A DNA stretch of 64,000 bases from Strongylocentrotus droebachiensis. Its lineage: Eukaryota > Echinodermata > Echinoidea > Camarodonta > Strongylocentrotidae. The position numbers were made by a program, and so were the translations under genes. The stretch is taken from positions 461,501 through 525,500 of the forward strand of contig JAVYIG010000113.1 in NCBI GenBank assembly GCA_035222895.1. Reading direction: 5' to 3'. A model generated the notes under the pieces. It saw nothing but the letters and a program-made list of their open reading frames with translations, searched no databases and was not told the origin of the DNA. How positions within the stretch are numbered: the first letter of the stretch is position 1; the number at the start of each line of letters is the position of its first letter. This document shows, piece by piece, positions 38,400-49,889 of the stretch.

Positions 38400-41300
38400 T
38401 GCTTTTCTGAGTTTAGCCTCTGAGAATAATAATCATAGCAACCATAATGATATTTGGTCGGCATTGACCTTATAGGAACAATGGGAAACCCGTCACGCTT
38501 GCAAATAAGATTTCTTTATCCTTATATGCGAAATAATTATTGTCTCATATAAACGCATAACTGTGGTTGCATTGTAATATGACTGACGTGCCCTGACTTA
38601 ACGCTCTATCAGCATAGCGTGCAACCTAACTGACATTCCATAACTTCGGACGCCGACACGAAAAACTGTGGTATGATCATTATAAAATCATATTGATTTC
38701 TCGTGAATGAACGTAACTATGTTTTGAGGAAAAGAAGAAACTATACGATGTTTTAATCTTCAGAGACGATGTCTAGATGCTTATTATGATTACATTTCAA
38801 TTGATTGAGCTCAAAATCATTCGTCAGTTATGCATTTCCTTTTTTGGTTGAGCATGTGACCTTGTCGGAGATTAGTATAAGAAAACATAAAGAAGGGAGC
38901 TAATTTTGAGTTTCGTTTGGCGTCAACTTTTGTTGGTTGAGCAACTCTCTCATTATATGTAAATTATAAAATTTCGCAATGGTATACGCTCTTTTCATTA
39001 TTATTGACAAACTCATTCAAAGTATTATACAAATACTTAATCAGAATGCATTTAGCGGCGTATTCAGACCTTGGCATCGGGTGTGGGGATGGGGGGTGGG
39101 GGGGGGGGGGTCCTTTATACCAATTCTTCCCAATTTGTAAATTATAAATACAGTTTGAATATTAACAAACAATAATCATAGAGTGTTGTCCTTAGCAACA
39201 GCAGTGGGCAGCGGCTGCAGAAATAATGTTCCATTTGAATGCTAGAAATACGTGAGTGGTTTTTATTGGACTGAAATTATTGAAATTCGGTCTTTTCACG
39301 ATTGAAACATTCACTGTTCAAGAAAGATTTACTGAAACTATTTAAAAATAAGTAATGATTTATTAGCAAAATAAAGTTAATGAGCTTAAAAGTGGAATAA
39401 ACATGTATGTATTTAATATGTTCTGTTTCAAATGCTGGTTTGTATAAATAATAAGAATATTTAAATATCAGTGTGAAATAAAGGAGAGAGCAAGTTCGTT
39501 TATACATATCTCTCAACAATTGGGGGCGCTATATTACTCATGAACCAGAGCTGTATGTGTTTGTCTTTATTATAAAACTTCATATGGAATATGAAATTTT
39601 CATTGTGAATACATAGGCCTAATAATTATTACAATTAAGGAACAATCATTCGAAAACTACATTGTATATAACCTACATACAGTGTGTGTAAATTAGTGAG
39701 TTGATGATGTCATCCTCTCACTTTTCTCTATCCGTTTTGTATATAAAATGATATAAATAGGCCTATCAATTTTCTGATCTGGGAATATCAAACATGGCTT
39801 GAATCTTCATGGAATATGTGCAGAATCACCACTTTTATAACTTATTGTAATATAAAAGTGTATATCCAAAAAAAAAGAAAAAAAAAATGACGTATGGGGA
39901 ATATATCCTGCATATATTCTGCTATCCTGCATGTAGCCTATTTGTCAGTGTGATACATATTACCGTTTCATAAAATTATGTGAACAAATAAATTCCATAA
40001 CTTTCTTATCTTTCGTTTGATTTTGATGAAACTTTCACCATTTTGTTTGTTTGTTTTTCTCCATTTATTCAATTCAACTTGCAAATAAAATAATTTTTAA
40101 AGGGAAAGGGGTTATTTTTGCCACTACATACATTTGTAATCAGAATTTTTGTGAAATAAACACTCAAAAGTTATTGCCTGGTGTAGGTTGGTCCGAAGTA
40201 TCTTTTTAATGCTTTATCACACTTGACAGTTTTATCGTTGTGGCTTTCTGGTTGGGGAAGGAAGACATTTTCACCAACCTTATTATATTTATTTTCGTCT
40301 CTGGAAGATTCACATTTGGCCTTATTTTTCTCACTTATTTCAAGGATTCATTGCAATGTACCCGTTCGGAAGCGGAGATGGAACGAAAAACATAATAATC
40401 GAATCATTTCCATTAAATTTTCAAGATCTATCATTACCCTGTAGCCTGGAAATCTTCACCACACACGTCAAAATGTGGAAAATGTTTGCGTAAAGAATAA
40501 AACTAAAACATCGAGCGAATTAAGTAAACCGAGTGATACCATCGTATGCACACTAATCAAATGAAACGTATGCATGGTCTAGATCGAGAAAATGCTGATT
40601 TTGAGGGGAAAATAACAAATAAAATAAAGAATGCGTAGTTCTTTCATTGGTCAAACACCAGTGGCACCGGTCAAACCAACAACAGGTTGGACAAAAACTG
40701 CATTACCACGAATCGGTCGAATTATAATAAAAGTCGAGTCGCTTTGGCAGTGTGACTGAGGTATCAGACTGTGTCAATACGACATCATCATGGGTTCAGA
40801 TAAATGGAAACTTCCAATTGAGATATGAGTGAACAGATGGGTGTAAAGATGATCAAAACACTTTTAAAATGATATGGATGTACATGTGAGGATTTTCGAC
40901 GTCCAATATCTCTAAAGTATACAATTTAAGTAAGCGATGGACTTTTGTGTGCGTCACTCACACAAACTTGCTAACACAACGACGAGGTTATGATTGTCAT
41001 TTTATATTTCAACTGTCGCATGCATGCATCCATCATATCTAGTGAAATATGCACGAGCATGGATGATCAATATGGAATATTGATTACGTAGAATGAACAA
41101 AACATTGAGAATCTTTTCTCGCAAAGGATGCCGCACAACACTTTTACATGACGCAGGCTTTTTGTAGCCGCATCTGAGAAGACTCCAGGCACAGGGAAGG
41201 AAGAGCAACCTAACTAACAGGCCGATTCCAACTTTTGCGAAATTAGTCATTTCGTTCATCTTTTTGCTGCCAGAAGTGTTAATCTATACTGTTTGATGTC

Positions 41301-41743
41301 TCTTTACGAATTCTGACTGAAAGCAAAAAGAATTTCAACAATGTGTAGATAATTGCAGGAGAAGCATTAATAGGGACCGGTTGTATAATACGAGAGCATA
41401 TTGTGATTCCTGAGGTTCGATTTTCGGATTCGTTTTGATCGCGTGCGCCTTTCTTGTTCTGTGTGCTGTATTATTTTAGCACACCAAAGTTAGCAACCAG
41501 AGGAAGAAAACAAGACTGAAATGCAAGCCGACGGGATGTTTGAAAATAGATGGCACATTTAGGATTTTGGGGCTGAACCCAAGACTTCCAGGATCCAAGA
41601 AAGCTTAATCGCTCATCGTCTTTAACATCGAGTTAAGAATCATTATTAGTAGATTTATTCCATTAGTTCAGTAACGACAAATTGCAAAATTTTTCCATTT
41701 AGTGCGCTTGTTTCCGAAGAAAGCAGCATTCCATAAAACCAAA
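38400..41743. other. Gene-free stretch upstream of the GPCR
   Basis: A G-run lies at about 39097-39110. GTGTGACTGAGG at 40750-40761 marks the end of a possible decayed foldback that starts about 90-120 bases to its left. The receptor promoter and 5' UTR should lie near 41.3-41.7 kb, but no TATA box or upstream exon is obvious. Confidence 0.4.
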
Positions 41744-42709
41744 ATGAATTCTACATCAAGAATGAATTCTGATGCACTGCTTGAAAACGATAGTTCATCT
41801 CTGCGGCATGAATTCCTTGTTGCTGTTATGACCACCACCGTAATTGTCATTTTGGTTGGAAACGGTCTCGCCATTTGGGCTGTCTACAAAAACCCTGTTT
41901 TGCAAACTCCCAAAAACTACATTCTCGCAAGCCTTGCAGTTACTGACCTCTTCTCCGGCTTGCTATCCATCCCGCTGGAGCTGTACAACCGTCGCGAAGA
42001 AACCACATGCTCTTTCTTGCTCACCTCTGCTCTGTCCTTGCTATCCTACATGTTTGGACTCATCTCTGCCCTGCACTACATCGCCGCGACGACCGACCGT
42101 TATGTTGCGGTCACCAGACCCCTTCGGTACGCCGTACTTATAACGACCCAAAGAGTTGCCATGTTCGTCGGGCTTTCCTGGGTGGCAAGCGTCATCATCA
42201 TCGGAATAGCGTTTGGGATCTTCAGTTCCGTGTCGGCCGATACACCATCTATACGCTGCAGCGGAGTGCACTACACTGATCCGGTGCAACAGGGGATTCT
42301 GTACTTTGTCGCCGTTGCTATAACTTTGTTCTGTATTACTCTGTTGATCTTAAACCTGAAGATCCTCCGGATTGCCATACACCAGTCACGCAGAATCGCT
42401 GACGTCCAGAAGCTGTTCGGACCACGGGATGCCACGCCAGGCAAAGTGAAGGCGGTGAAGACCACCCTGGTAATCGTGGGTGTCTTCTGCATCTGTTGGT
42501 TACCTACAATCCTCTCGCATATCCTCGCTGTCACTGCAGACCTGCCAAAAACGGTTTACATCATCATTTTGGACGGATCTTTCGTCATGATATCCTTTTC
42601 GTCCGCGATTACTCCGTACGTTTACTGTTTCCGAGACAGGCCTTTCCGCCGTGCCTTTCTAGAAGGAGCTGAACCTTTAATCAACATTTTCCAGAGGAAG
42701 TCCGAATAA
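41744..42709 (+). CDS. Intronless class A (rhodopsin-like) G-protein-coupled receptor
   Basis: The complete 321-residue receptor sits in one exon. ATG 41744 has A at -3 (ACCAAAATGA); a second in-frame ATG lies six codons later. The short N-terminus carries N-glycosylation sequons at Asn2 (NST) and Asn15 (NDS). Seven hydrophobic segments are seen at about residues 25-48, 58-80, 90-116, 138-160, 184-207, 239-263 and 270-295. Hallmarks are GN in TM1 (Asn40), LAVTD in TM2 (Asp68), Cys89 before TM3 paired probably with Cys172 in loop 2, DRY at 118-120, Trp146 in TM4 and CWLP in TM6 (251-254). TM7 reads TPYVY (290-294), so the usual Asn of NPxxY is Thr. The usual TM5 proline is missing. Helix 8 is basic (FRDRPFRRAF). 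It should signal at the plasma membrane through G proteins. The ligand is unknown; the compact intronless form resembles the lineage-expanded receptors of sea urchins, and adenosine- or amine-like receptors are alternatives. Confidence 0.93.
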   Translation: MNSTSRMNSDALLENDSSSLRHEFLVAVMTTTVIVILVGNGLAIWAVYKNPVLQTPKNYILASLAVTDLFSGLLSIPLELYNRREETTCSFLLTSALSLLSYMFGLISALHYIAATTDRYVAVTRPLRYAVLITTQRVAMFVGLSWVASVIIIGIAFGIFSSVSADTPSIRCSGVHYTDPVQQGILYFVAVAITLFCITLLILNLKILRIAIHQSRRIADVQKLFGPRDATPGKVKAVKTTLVIVGVFCICWLPTILSHILAVTADLPKTVYIIILDGSFVMISFSSAITPYVYCFRDRPFRRAFLEGAEPLINIFQRKSE

Positions 42710-43201
42710 AATCACCACGGACCATCGTTTGTAACAAAGTATAAGCACCTTGAAGTTTTTTGACATTTCTACCACCTGGAATTTCATCATCAGATGACTA
42801 CCAACCGGATAATTACTCCTTTTGGGATTTGTTACCATCCGTTCAAGTATCCCCGGATGTTTACCCCCTCCCAGGACAACTGTTCCAAGATTACCTTCCG
42901 GACAACTATACCATCAGAATTGTTTTTGCAATCGGGCAGTTACGGCTACAGCCCACGTACGACACCGACAGCCCGCGGGACCGAGGGGTATTGGTTTTAG
43001 GGGCCGTCGGTCTCATTAGCTTCCGGTCTACCTAGGAATGTCTTAGAAACCTTGGATTGTTGTTTTCAGGGGGTTGAGGATATTTGACAGGGTACTTAAT
43101 AATTCTATATCAACAAATTATCTGGCTGTTAGCATTCGTGGTGATGGGATCTTGATGTAATCTTTGATCTGAGTACGGAATCTGAATGATGTAACATTGA
43201 T

Positions 43202-43207
43202 AATAAA
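43202..43207 (+). terminator. Candidate polyadenylation signal of the GPCR gene
   Basis: An AATAAA lies about 490 bases after the receptor stop codon. Another AATAAA overlaps the stop codon itself (TAA within GAATAAAAT, 42705-42710) but would leave almost no 3' UTR, so this later one is preferred. No transcript evidence is available. Confidence 0.3.
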
Positions 43208-43209
43208 TA

Positions 43210-45740
43210 AGATATCTAAATGGACTGCAAGTTATCAGAACACGTCGCCATTAAACGTCGAGGCACGAAAACGGTGTTTTTATTTGTGCGTTTTTTGGGG
43301 GGTTTGTTTTTGATGAAATTTGGGGGAAAAGAAACTGGCATTTGAAGTGTATTTAAAGCCACCTGCGTTAAAGTGAGACTTTTGCGTATGTTTACATTTT
43401 AGTTAACTGTTCGGGACCAACATGTCTAATAATTTGGTCATATGTTTTTCTGTAAAATAATCTTTTAAGCGTTTGTTGGAGTGAGATTCACAATTCTGGA
43501 ATATTTTCTTGCATGTATTAAAACTAAATATTGTGTAGTGTTCATTTTTTCAAATTGCCAAATCATATGATGTTTGTGAATCAGTGTAAAATTATTACAA
43601 TTGCATGAAAACTTAACATGAAATGAGAGCCGCTGTTTTTTATGTTTGTTTTTTAAAGTTAATCTCATCGCAAGGATTAAACAAGTGTTAATAAGGTAAT
43701 GGGAGGTTTTCAGTCTGTGCCTTTAACAAAAAAATGTGACGAATATTGACGTTGGAGAACACGTAACGAAAGATTTCGTCTCTTTTTTTACTTATTAGTA
43801 TTCATTCTGTTTAGTGCTATAACATTTCCACTGCTTAGAATAATTTCTTAATCGTAATTTATCACCTGAGAAGTCTGAAACCAAAGAGTTCTGTAGAATG
43901 GATAATAGTAGGGTGATCACATTGCCTGTGCACACAGTCTGCCCGCGAACACACACACACAACAGCAGTCAGTTGGTAGAAATATAAATTTTTGTAAATT
44001 TATTTAAAAAAACAATATTTTTAAATTTTTATTTCACATAAATTTCAAGCATACCTGTAACAACAATTATGTGTAGTTTCATTGTTATAGGCATGTGGGA
44101 AATATGTTAAATTATTTGATTAGAATATTGTCCTTTCAGCCATAATTATGTGACATGGCCCGCTGATCGCCCATCGACTTGCTCTTTTATTCTGCGTGGT
44201 GAAAATGCACCTCAATGTATAAAACTCCCCTACAAAAAATGCAATATCCTCATGTGTTTCACTCATTTGTTGTTTACACTCACGGTAGCCACGGTAACTG
44301 TACTGGGGTCACCAAACTTTTTGTTACTCTAAAATTCAGTCCCTGTGGAATATTATGGTCGTTGAATGGTTTCTCGGAAAATCGTCATAAATCCTCAAAT
44401 CTGACATTTTTTAAAAAGACAAATATTTTGTGATGTAGCTGAAAGTCTGCAAATTCTTATTATTTGATCGGTTTTTCTGAATAATTTGTGAAACACATGA
44501 GGAAATAGCTGTGACGGTGATCAAAGTAATTTCCATCGCCATATTTCATTGGCATTGAAAAAATATTTGGAATTTAATGTTAATATTTGGTGTAATATGA
44601 TCTATAAATATATGATTTATAAAATGCCATAAAAATGAACAGTTTGACTTTCCTAATTTGCATAATGAGTGCGCGAATATATAATTAGCTGAAATGACCT
44701 AATTTGCATATTTGATGAATATTCATGATTTTTTTTTTATTCCAAATAAAATATATTTCTATACCTGTCTGATATACATAGGTTTCACTGATGTATAATT
44801 TTCGGTTTTGATTTGATTACATAAACGCATATTAATTGGGCGGACTTAGTTATTTTCACAACTTTTTCAGATCTGCAGATTCGCAAAAATTGCTAAAATG
44901 ACTTATTTTGTTGGCTTCTGTTCTCAAAACGGTAATAGATATATGCATTTTCTTTTTTGTATTGTTTACAACAAAGATGATATTTTAGTGTCTGATAATT
45001 TAATTTATTATTTGTTTCCAAGAAAGTGATGAATTAAGTAGTCAACTTTGTCGAATTTCGCCATTTATGCCAATTTGACCATATCTGGCAGGTTATTCGG
45101 TAATTTTGCGATTTCCCAAAAATGGTATAAAATCACAACGCATTGACCGATTTAAATTCTGTTTTTTGTTTTGTTAAGTTTTCATAAAGCTTAATCATTT
45201 GCAATCATCAAATAACATGTGTTGGTTGTACTTATTTTTGGTGTGCTATACCTAATAATAGTTTAAGTTTCAGTTTCATAATTTCCATTTTACTATGGTT
45301 TCACAACATGGTACTAACAAACATGAAATCTGTTGTCAGAGATTAAAACAGTTCTTAAGAACTCATACAATTTATTCTTGAACCTTAGGGTACTAACGGT
45401 CAATATTGTTTGTACAAACAGTAGTATAGCGCCACCACTAGTTCGACGGCAATGAAATTTGTTCATATTAAATACAGCTCAGCTTTCAGTGTTGTTTTTA
45501 ATCTAAACTGATTCGCGCCATCTCCTGTTTTAAACATTACAGTAAGGGATAGCAAAAGACTTGTGTCCGAATATAGTACATGTGGCCCTGCATCAAAATG
45601 TTTGTTTAACAGTTTACACGCCTAATGACCCACAAACAAAATACATTTCAATTCGACCAATTGATAAGTGAAATGCTTAGGCAAATCCAACCTAATGCCC
45701 GTTTCTCTCGAGGCGCCATTGCTATTGCGTGAATCTATGT
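43210..45740. other. AT-rich gene-free stretch
   Basis: Strongly AT-rich, with recurring AATTTGCATA-type words (44655-44725). An inverted pair, CCTCATGTGTTTCAC (44249-44263) with GTGAAACACATGAGG (44489-44503), may be the ends of a 255 bp foldback. No open frame looks coding. Confidence 0.45.
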
Positions 45741-45743
45741 CCC

Positions 45744-45885
45744 GGGACCCGTTTCACAAAGCCTTTTTTTCAATGACAAATGATAAAAGTCAGTGAAAAA
45801 TCTACTGATAACCAATCAGAAGCAAGGATTTCGTAGCTTATGACAAAGATGTCACTGATGACAAATTTTGTGAAACGGCGGGCCC
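45744..45885. mobile_element. MITE, GTTTCACAAAG family, copy 1
   Basis: The ends GGGACCCGTTTCACAAAGCC and TTTTGTGAAACGGCGGGCCC are inverted copies. The 142 bp body matches 59758-59902 along nearly its whole length, including AACCAATCAGAAGCAAGGAT. Confidence 0.8.
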
Positions 45886-46169
45886 TTGTCATGGTAAAGA
45901 CAAGATGAAGCTTAAAGATAAGGCAATGCTTTCACTGTTGATTTCACCTTCACGTTATACGATACTCCAATGATATGGCACGTCAAAGGCCGCGCTAATC
46001 GCTGACGCAGTCACACGTCAGCCAATGGACACACTCGTGATACAGGAAGGGAGTGTAGATTGTGACATGAACGCTGCTGTTATCATGGTTACGGTATCAA
46101 ATGCTACTGTACACACTGTCATGTGCAGAGCCATCTAATACATAGTTTGGTCAACTTGGTTTCACTGGG

Positions 46170-46380
46170 TCACAACATGGCCTATATTCTTTTGTTTTTT
46201 GCTTGCCCAACGAAGCAGTAGTCGCCATATTAGGGACTTTTAGATTTGCACGAAGACAATGTGGATTGCTACGATCGACGTCCTTTTAATGCACTGCCTT
46301 GAATGGACGTCACACGTATCAGTCCACGAAAATCTAAAAGTCCCCAATGTGTCCAACTCGAACTGGGTTGGCCAAACATT
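46170..46380 (+). repeat. Dispersed repeat interrupted by a hairpin element; second copy near 56985-57085 inverted
   Basis: Left part: ACAACATGGCCTATATTCTT, TTGCTTGCCCAAC, GTCGCCATAT. Right part: CGAACTGGGTTGGCCAAA. The reverse complement of about 56985-57075 carries the same words in the same order without interruption (ACAACATGGCGTATATT, GCTTGCCCAAC, TCGCCATATG, TTGAACTGGGCTGGCCAAA). The copy here is split by 46233-46344. Confidence 0.7.
46233..46344. mobile_element. Hairpin MITE nested in an older repeat
   Basis: GGGACTTTTAGATTT (46233 on) and AAATCTAAAAGTCCC (to 46343) are inverted copies. Inner arms TGGATTGCTACG and CGTATCAGTCCA, and GACGTCC/GGACGTC, continue the pairing to a loop of about 20 bases. 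The element lies exactly where the 57 kb copy of the host repeat is continuous. Confidence 0.75.
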
Positions 46381-46389
46381 AGATTTATA

Positions 46390-47045
46390 ATTTACTTGTC
46401 AGTCAAAATTAAATTGTACATTTTGGATTCGGTTTTTGTTTTGGGACCCTCTGCATACCTGAATGAGAAGCACTGCAGTGTAGTGCATGTATAATTAGTG
46501 CCTCGAGGCTCGAGCAAATACAGATCAATAACATCTATATAGAGGTTCAAAGTGCACACGTTTCTCGATTTAGAAACCACTTATACAAATCATATCGGTC
46601 TAAAAATAGACTTCTTTTATAGATGGTATATCATAGAGCATATATGATGATAGTAGAAACTGTTGACTTTGTATTAATAGCTGTCCTTTATCGCTAATAA
46701 CGGCTGCCTAGCGGATATGCTTTATCTTCAATAGTGTCAATGTTCATACATGTATGGTAAATGGGTAACGAAAAAAACCCAAATAAAAGTAAAGTAAAAA
46801 ACTTACTCCTAATATATTACCCCTATTATATTGAATGTATACATATATCATGTATATATCATTAAAAAGAAGACATCGTTATGCGAAGAAGTGGATTTAA
46901 GAAAAAGATACTCAACACGCACACACAAACACACACAAATCGGTTGAGAACGGAATGGTGTAACACATTTTCGCACTTAAGGCTCAGTCACGATACTCAG
47001 TTAAGATACTGTGGAGTATAGGAATACATAACTATATATGTATAT
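46390..47045. other. Gene-free stretch
   Basis: It holds an A/C-rich CACACA tract (46917-46940) and AT-rich DNA. GGCTCAGTCACG at about 46981 resembles the GTGTGACTGAGC-type foldback terminus but has no partner that I can see. Confidence 0.4.
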
Positions 47046-47050
47046 GTGTG

Positions 47051-47066
47051 TGAGAAAGAGAGAGGC

Positions 47067-47104
<38 letters not shown>

Positions 47105-47118
47105 CCAGAGAGAGAAAG
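47051..47118. repeat. (GA)n microsatellite with GCAGA/GACA interruptions
   Basis: Imperfect GA units, perfect for about 26 bases in the centre (47079-47104). No SINE head adjoins. Confidence 0.9.
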
Positions 47119-47790
47119 GAATTGGATGAGAGAAATAATTACGGAGCTAATTTTGTGTGTGTAACTCCTTATTTCTTTTTCTTCTGTGGAAATAACTGCA
47201 AAGGTTGGAAAAGCTGTATAATTATGGACATTTTGTGTCCCATAAATTAACAATGGCAACTCTTGCGGGATAAATGAACAAACTGTACGAACCAAATCAG
47301 ATTAGATGAGTAATTAGCTTAGCTATATATCAATTCATCTTCCAAACTGCCTTCTTTTGGGGGAAAATACTGCATAGGCTGCAAAAACTGTACGAGCTTA
47401 GAATTTCCTGCCGAGACAGTGTTTGCACGCACGGTATTTTTAAATAACCAAACCGAAAGAGAATTGAAGAAGAAAAAAAGATGAGAAAACGAGCAGAGTC
47501 ATTGTGATAATAAAAATCAATATCTTTGTCTAAAAATAGCTCTGTCTGTCTCTCGGGGTTATAATTGAGATTAACGACAGCACATTCCTTATTATTTATT
47601 CATTCATACTCAAATATTGATACAGAGTGTAGCGTTTTCGTGGTGTAATAAATGCTGGGGGTGAAATTAGATTACCAAACAATAAGGTTATGAAATACTC
47701 TATGATATCTGGGACGTAAGTACGAAAACGAGCATGATGTGACGTATCCATGACAATACTATTTACTCTTATACAACTCACTCCTGGTTC

Positions 47791-48177
47791 TTAAAGGGAT
47801 CGTTTAACAATGTTAAATCTGAGATGCACGGCCCTACGTGTTATCAGTGTCTGTGATATGGTGTAATATCGAAGCCCTGAACAAAAAATTGCGCTTCAAA
47901 ATTATCAAGAAGTGCCTCAAAAAAGTAAAAACCTTTGAGTGACCGGTTTTAACATATTCGTTTTCCACAATAGACTGCAGTGTTGTGAAAACCGTTTGGC
48001 AAAGCAAAATTTGATTTCGATTTTCAATCATAAATATCTTGATAATCAGACAGGCGATCCGCTTGTAAAAGTCATGGGGTTCCTGACTGACCTAAAGGTT
48101 TATAATTATCATTGCAGTCTGAGGTAAATCAAGGATTTGTTTAAAGGATCTAAGACAAAGTTACTGGGTCCCTTTAA
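47791..48177. mobile_element. TTAA-flanked miniature element (piggyBac-like ends), 387 bp
   Basis: Both borders are TTAA (47791-47794 and 48174-48177). The terminal AGGGATCGTTTAAC on the left and AGGGACCCAGTAAC (inverted right end) match at most positions. TTAA duplication is characteristic of piggyBac-type transposition. There is no transposase. Confidence 0.5.
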
Positions 48178-48225
48178 TCAAATGATTGGTGGTTAAACGT
48201 GTCCACGTATCATTCCTTGTCTTAG

Positions 48226-48404
48226 TATACAAATAATGAATGTTTTTCATTCGTTTAATAGTGCGAATATGTTCATGAGTTGAAAGATTAACATTCTATT
48301 CAACGAGGCGTCAGCCGAGTTCAATAGAATTAACGTTAATCTTTCAACGAATGAACATATTTGCACTATTAAACGAATGAAAAACATTCATTATTTGTTT
48401 TATA
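48226..48404. mobile_element. Foldback (MITE-like) element, 179 bp
   Basis: Two arms of about 75 bases read as near-perfect inverted copies: ATGAATGTTTTTCATTCG, then AATATGTTCAT, TTGAAAGATTAAC on the left and their complements on the right. They flank a centre that is itself partly palindromic (CGAGGCGTCAGCCGAG). No coding capacity. Confidence 0.8.
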
Positions 48405-48409
48405 CAACA

Positions 48410-49045
48410 TCGAAGAAGACCTAATAGAACGTTAATCAACAAATTATGCTTTACTCCTTATAAAGATAAATTAAAGTTCGAGTCAAGCCTTCTCGATTAC
48501 ATGTAGATTGCCTTCGCGTCAGATACACGCAGGGATACGCGCACATGCAGCAGAGAGGTACGTAGTCTGCATATAACCAAAAATGCACGGCGCATATAAC
48601 CAAAAATGCACGACCGTGCGATATACCATCTATTGAATATCATGTCCAACAATCGTCCAATCAAATGACAAGGATCCACGTAGGTGTTGTATAAACTAGC
48701 ATATCTTTTTGTTATTTGCGTGCATATAGTTTCAATAGTTTCCAGTACTGTCCAGCGATAATGACACGAAACAATCTTGAAATGATTTTTTTTTTTATAA
48801 ATATGAAATAACAAGGATCTAGGAGTTCCGTTTTATATTAAAACAATTGTGCATGTTTTCTTTTGATCATTTATACAGGACTTATCAGCTCTTGATGAGG
48901 CTGTTTATGCACCTATCGTACTCAGCCCGACGGATTATAACTATAGATTCATACAGCTTCAACCCAATTGCTGATATAGGTCGTATAATGTACTCATTCG
49001 AATGCCTCATAATTTTGTGTACAATCCAAAGCTGTGATAGACTAA
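48410..49045. other. Gene-free stretch
   Basis: A short tandem duplication (GCATATAACCAAAAATGCACG twice, about 22 bases apart) lies at about 48570-48615. Nothing else is recognised. Confidence 0.5.
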
Positions 49046-49049
49046 CTAT

Positions 49050-49121
49050 CATAATAATAATAATAGCTACTTCTTATATAGTGCTTTTCACGACCGAAGG
49101 CCCTCTCAAAGCGCTTTACAG
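49050..49121 (-). mobile_element. LINE/SINE 3' terminus with (ATT)n tail
   Basis: On the minus strand TGTAAAGCGCTTTGAGAG is followed by GAAAAGCACTATATAAG and (ATT)n. This hairpin-plus-tail layout is the common 3' end of CR1/L2-like retroposons in aquatic animals and resembles the 3' end at 37.9 kb. Only the tail is present. Confidence 0.6.
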
Positions 49122-49789
49122 ATTATATATATCAAACTAGTCGACGGACCAAAGGCTTGTATAGCAAGACCCCCTCCTAGTCCAGTAATACAGATGTTCC
49201 TGTGAGTTAGTCACTGTAACAAGCCATACAACAAGATTTATAACAGAAATAGATCAAAAAGATTTTAACGGAAATCGAAAGAGGTAAAAATACTATTAAT
49301 TTTGTAATGATATGAAGACAATTGTTGAGCTCCAGTAGTCAAAATGTGATGTAATCAAATTTCATTCCGCTTTACCATTTGTTTCATCAATCAATTCCCA
49401 TCTTTTTGTATTTCGGGGAATTAATTTCGGCCCGACTTTGCCCAAGCCATATTGATGTCAATATGATTACCTTATGCATATCCATAATTTAAAACATATA
49501 TCGGTTTCATTCATATGTACATTAACCAAAAAAAAGCTTTAGTGAATAATTTGTTTACAAATTAGATATACTGTACTGTACAGGAATACACACATTTACG
49601 TTATGACAATGTGTGTATGCTGTCTCTCTATTTTTCTGTCTTAAATCAAATAAAGCTTGTTGCTAGGAATGGCCAGCCCTTAAATTTGATAGTCTTGTAA
49701 TTCAATATAAGACTGGTTCAGGTATAAAAAGACGACTGTTTTGATTTAGGTTGAGTAGGGAATGTAGTATCTCACAATTATGAACCCAG

Positions 49790-49880
49790 TGCACCACTTC
49801 ACTGCTTCTGTATTCTGTTCTGATGTAAAGCGCATAGAGACCTGCAATTTTGCCTATGGGCTTATTATTATTATTATTAA
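49790..49880 (+). mobile_element. LINE 3' terminus with (ATT)n tail
   Basis: GATGTAAAGCGCATAGAGAC, then CTATGGGCTTA and (TTA)n ending at about 49880. The GTAAAGCGCATAGAG word is identical to that in the LINE 3' end at 37.9-38.0 kb. The upstream sequence does not read as an ORF2 C-terminus, so the copy is short or diverged. Confidence 0.55.
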
Positions 49881-49889
49881 AGTTTAACG

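Noticed and set aside
41702-41743. GPCR start 14 codons upstream at GTG
   Set aside because: Not an ATG; the ATG at 41744 has a good context and gives a normal N-terminus with a glycosylation site.
42007-42534. Alternative frames inside the GPCR gene
   Set aside because: Overlapping shadows of the receptor reading frame.
42705-42710. AATAAA overlapping the GPCR stop codon as poly(A) signal
   Set aside because: It would leave essentially no 3' UTR; probably coincidence of the TAA stop.
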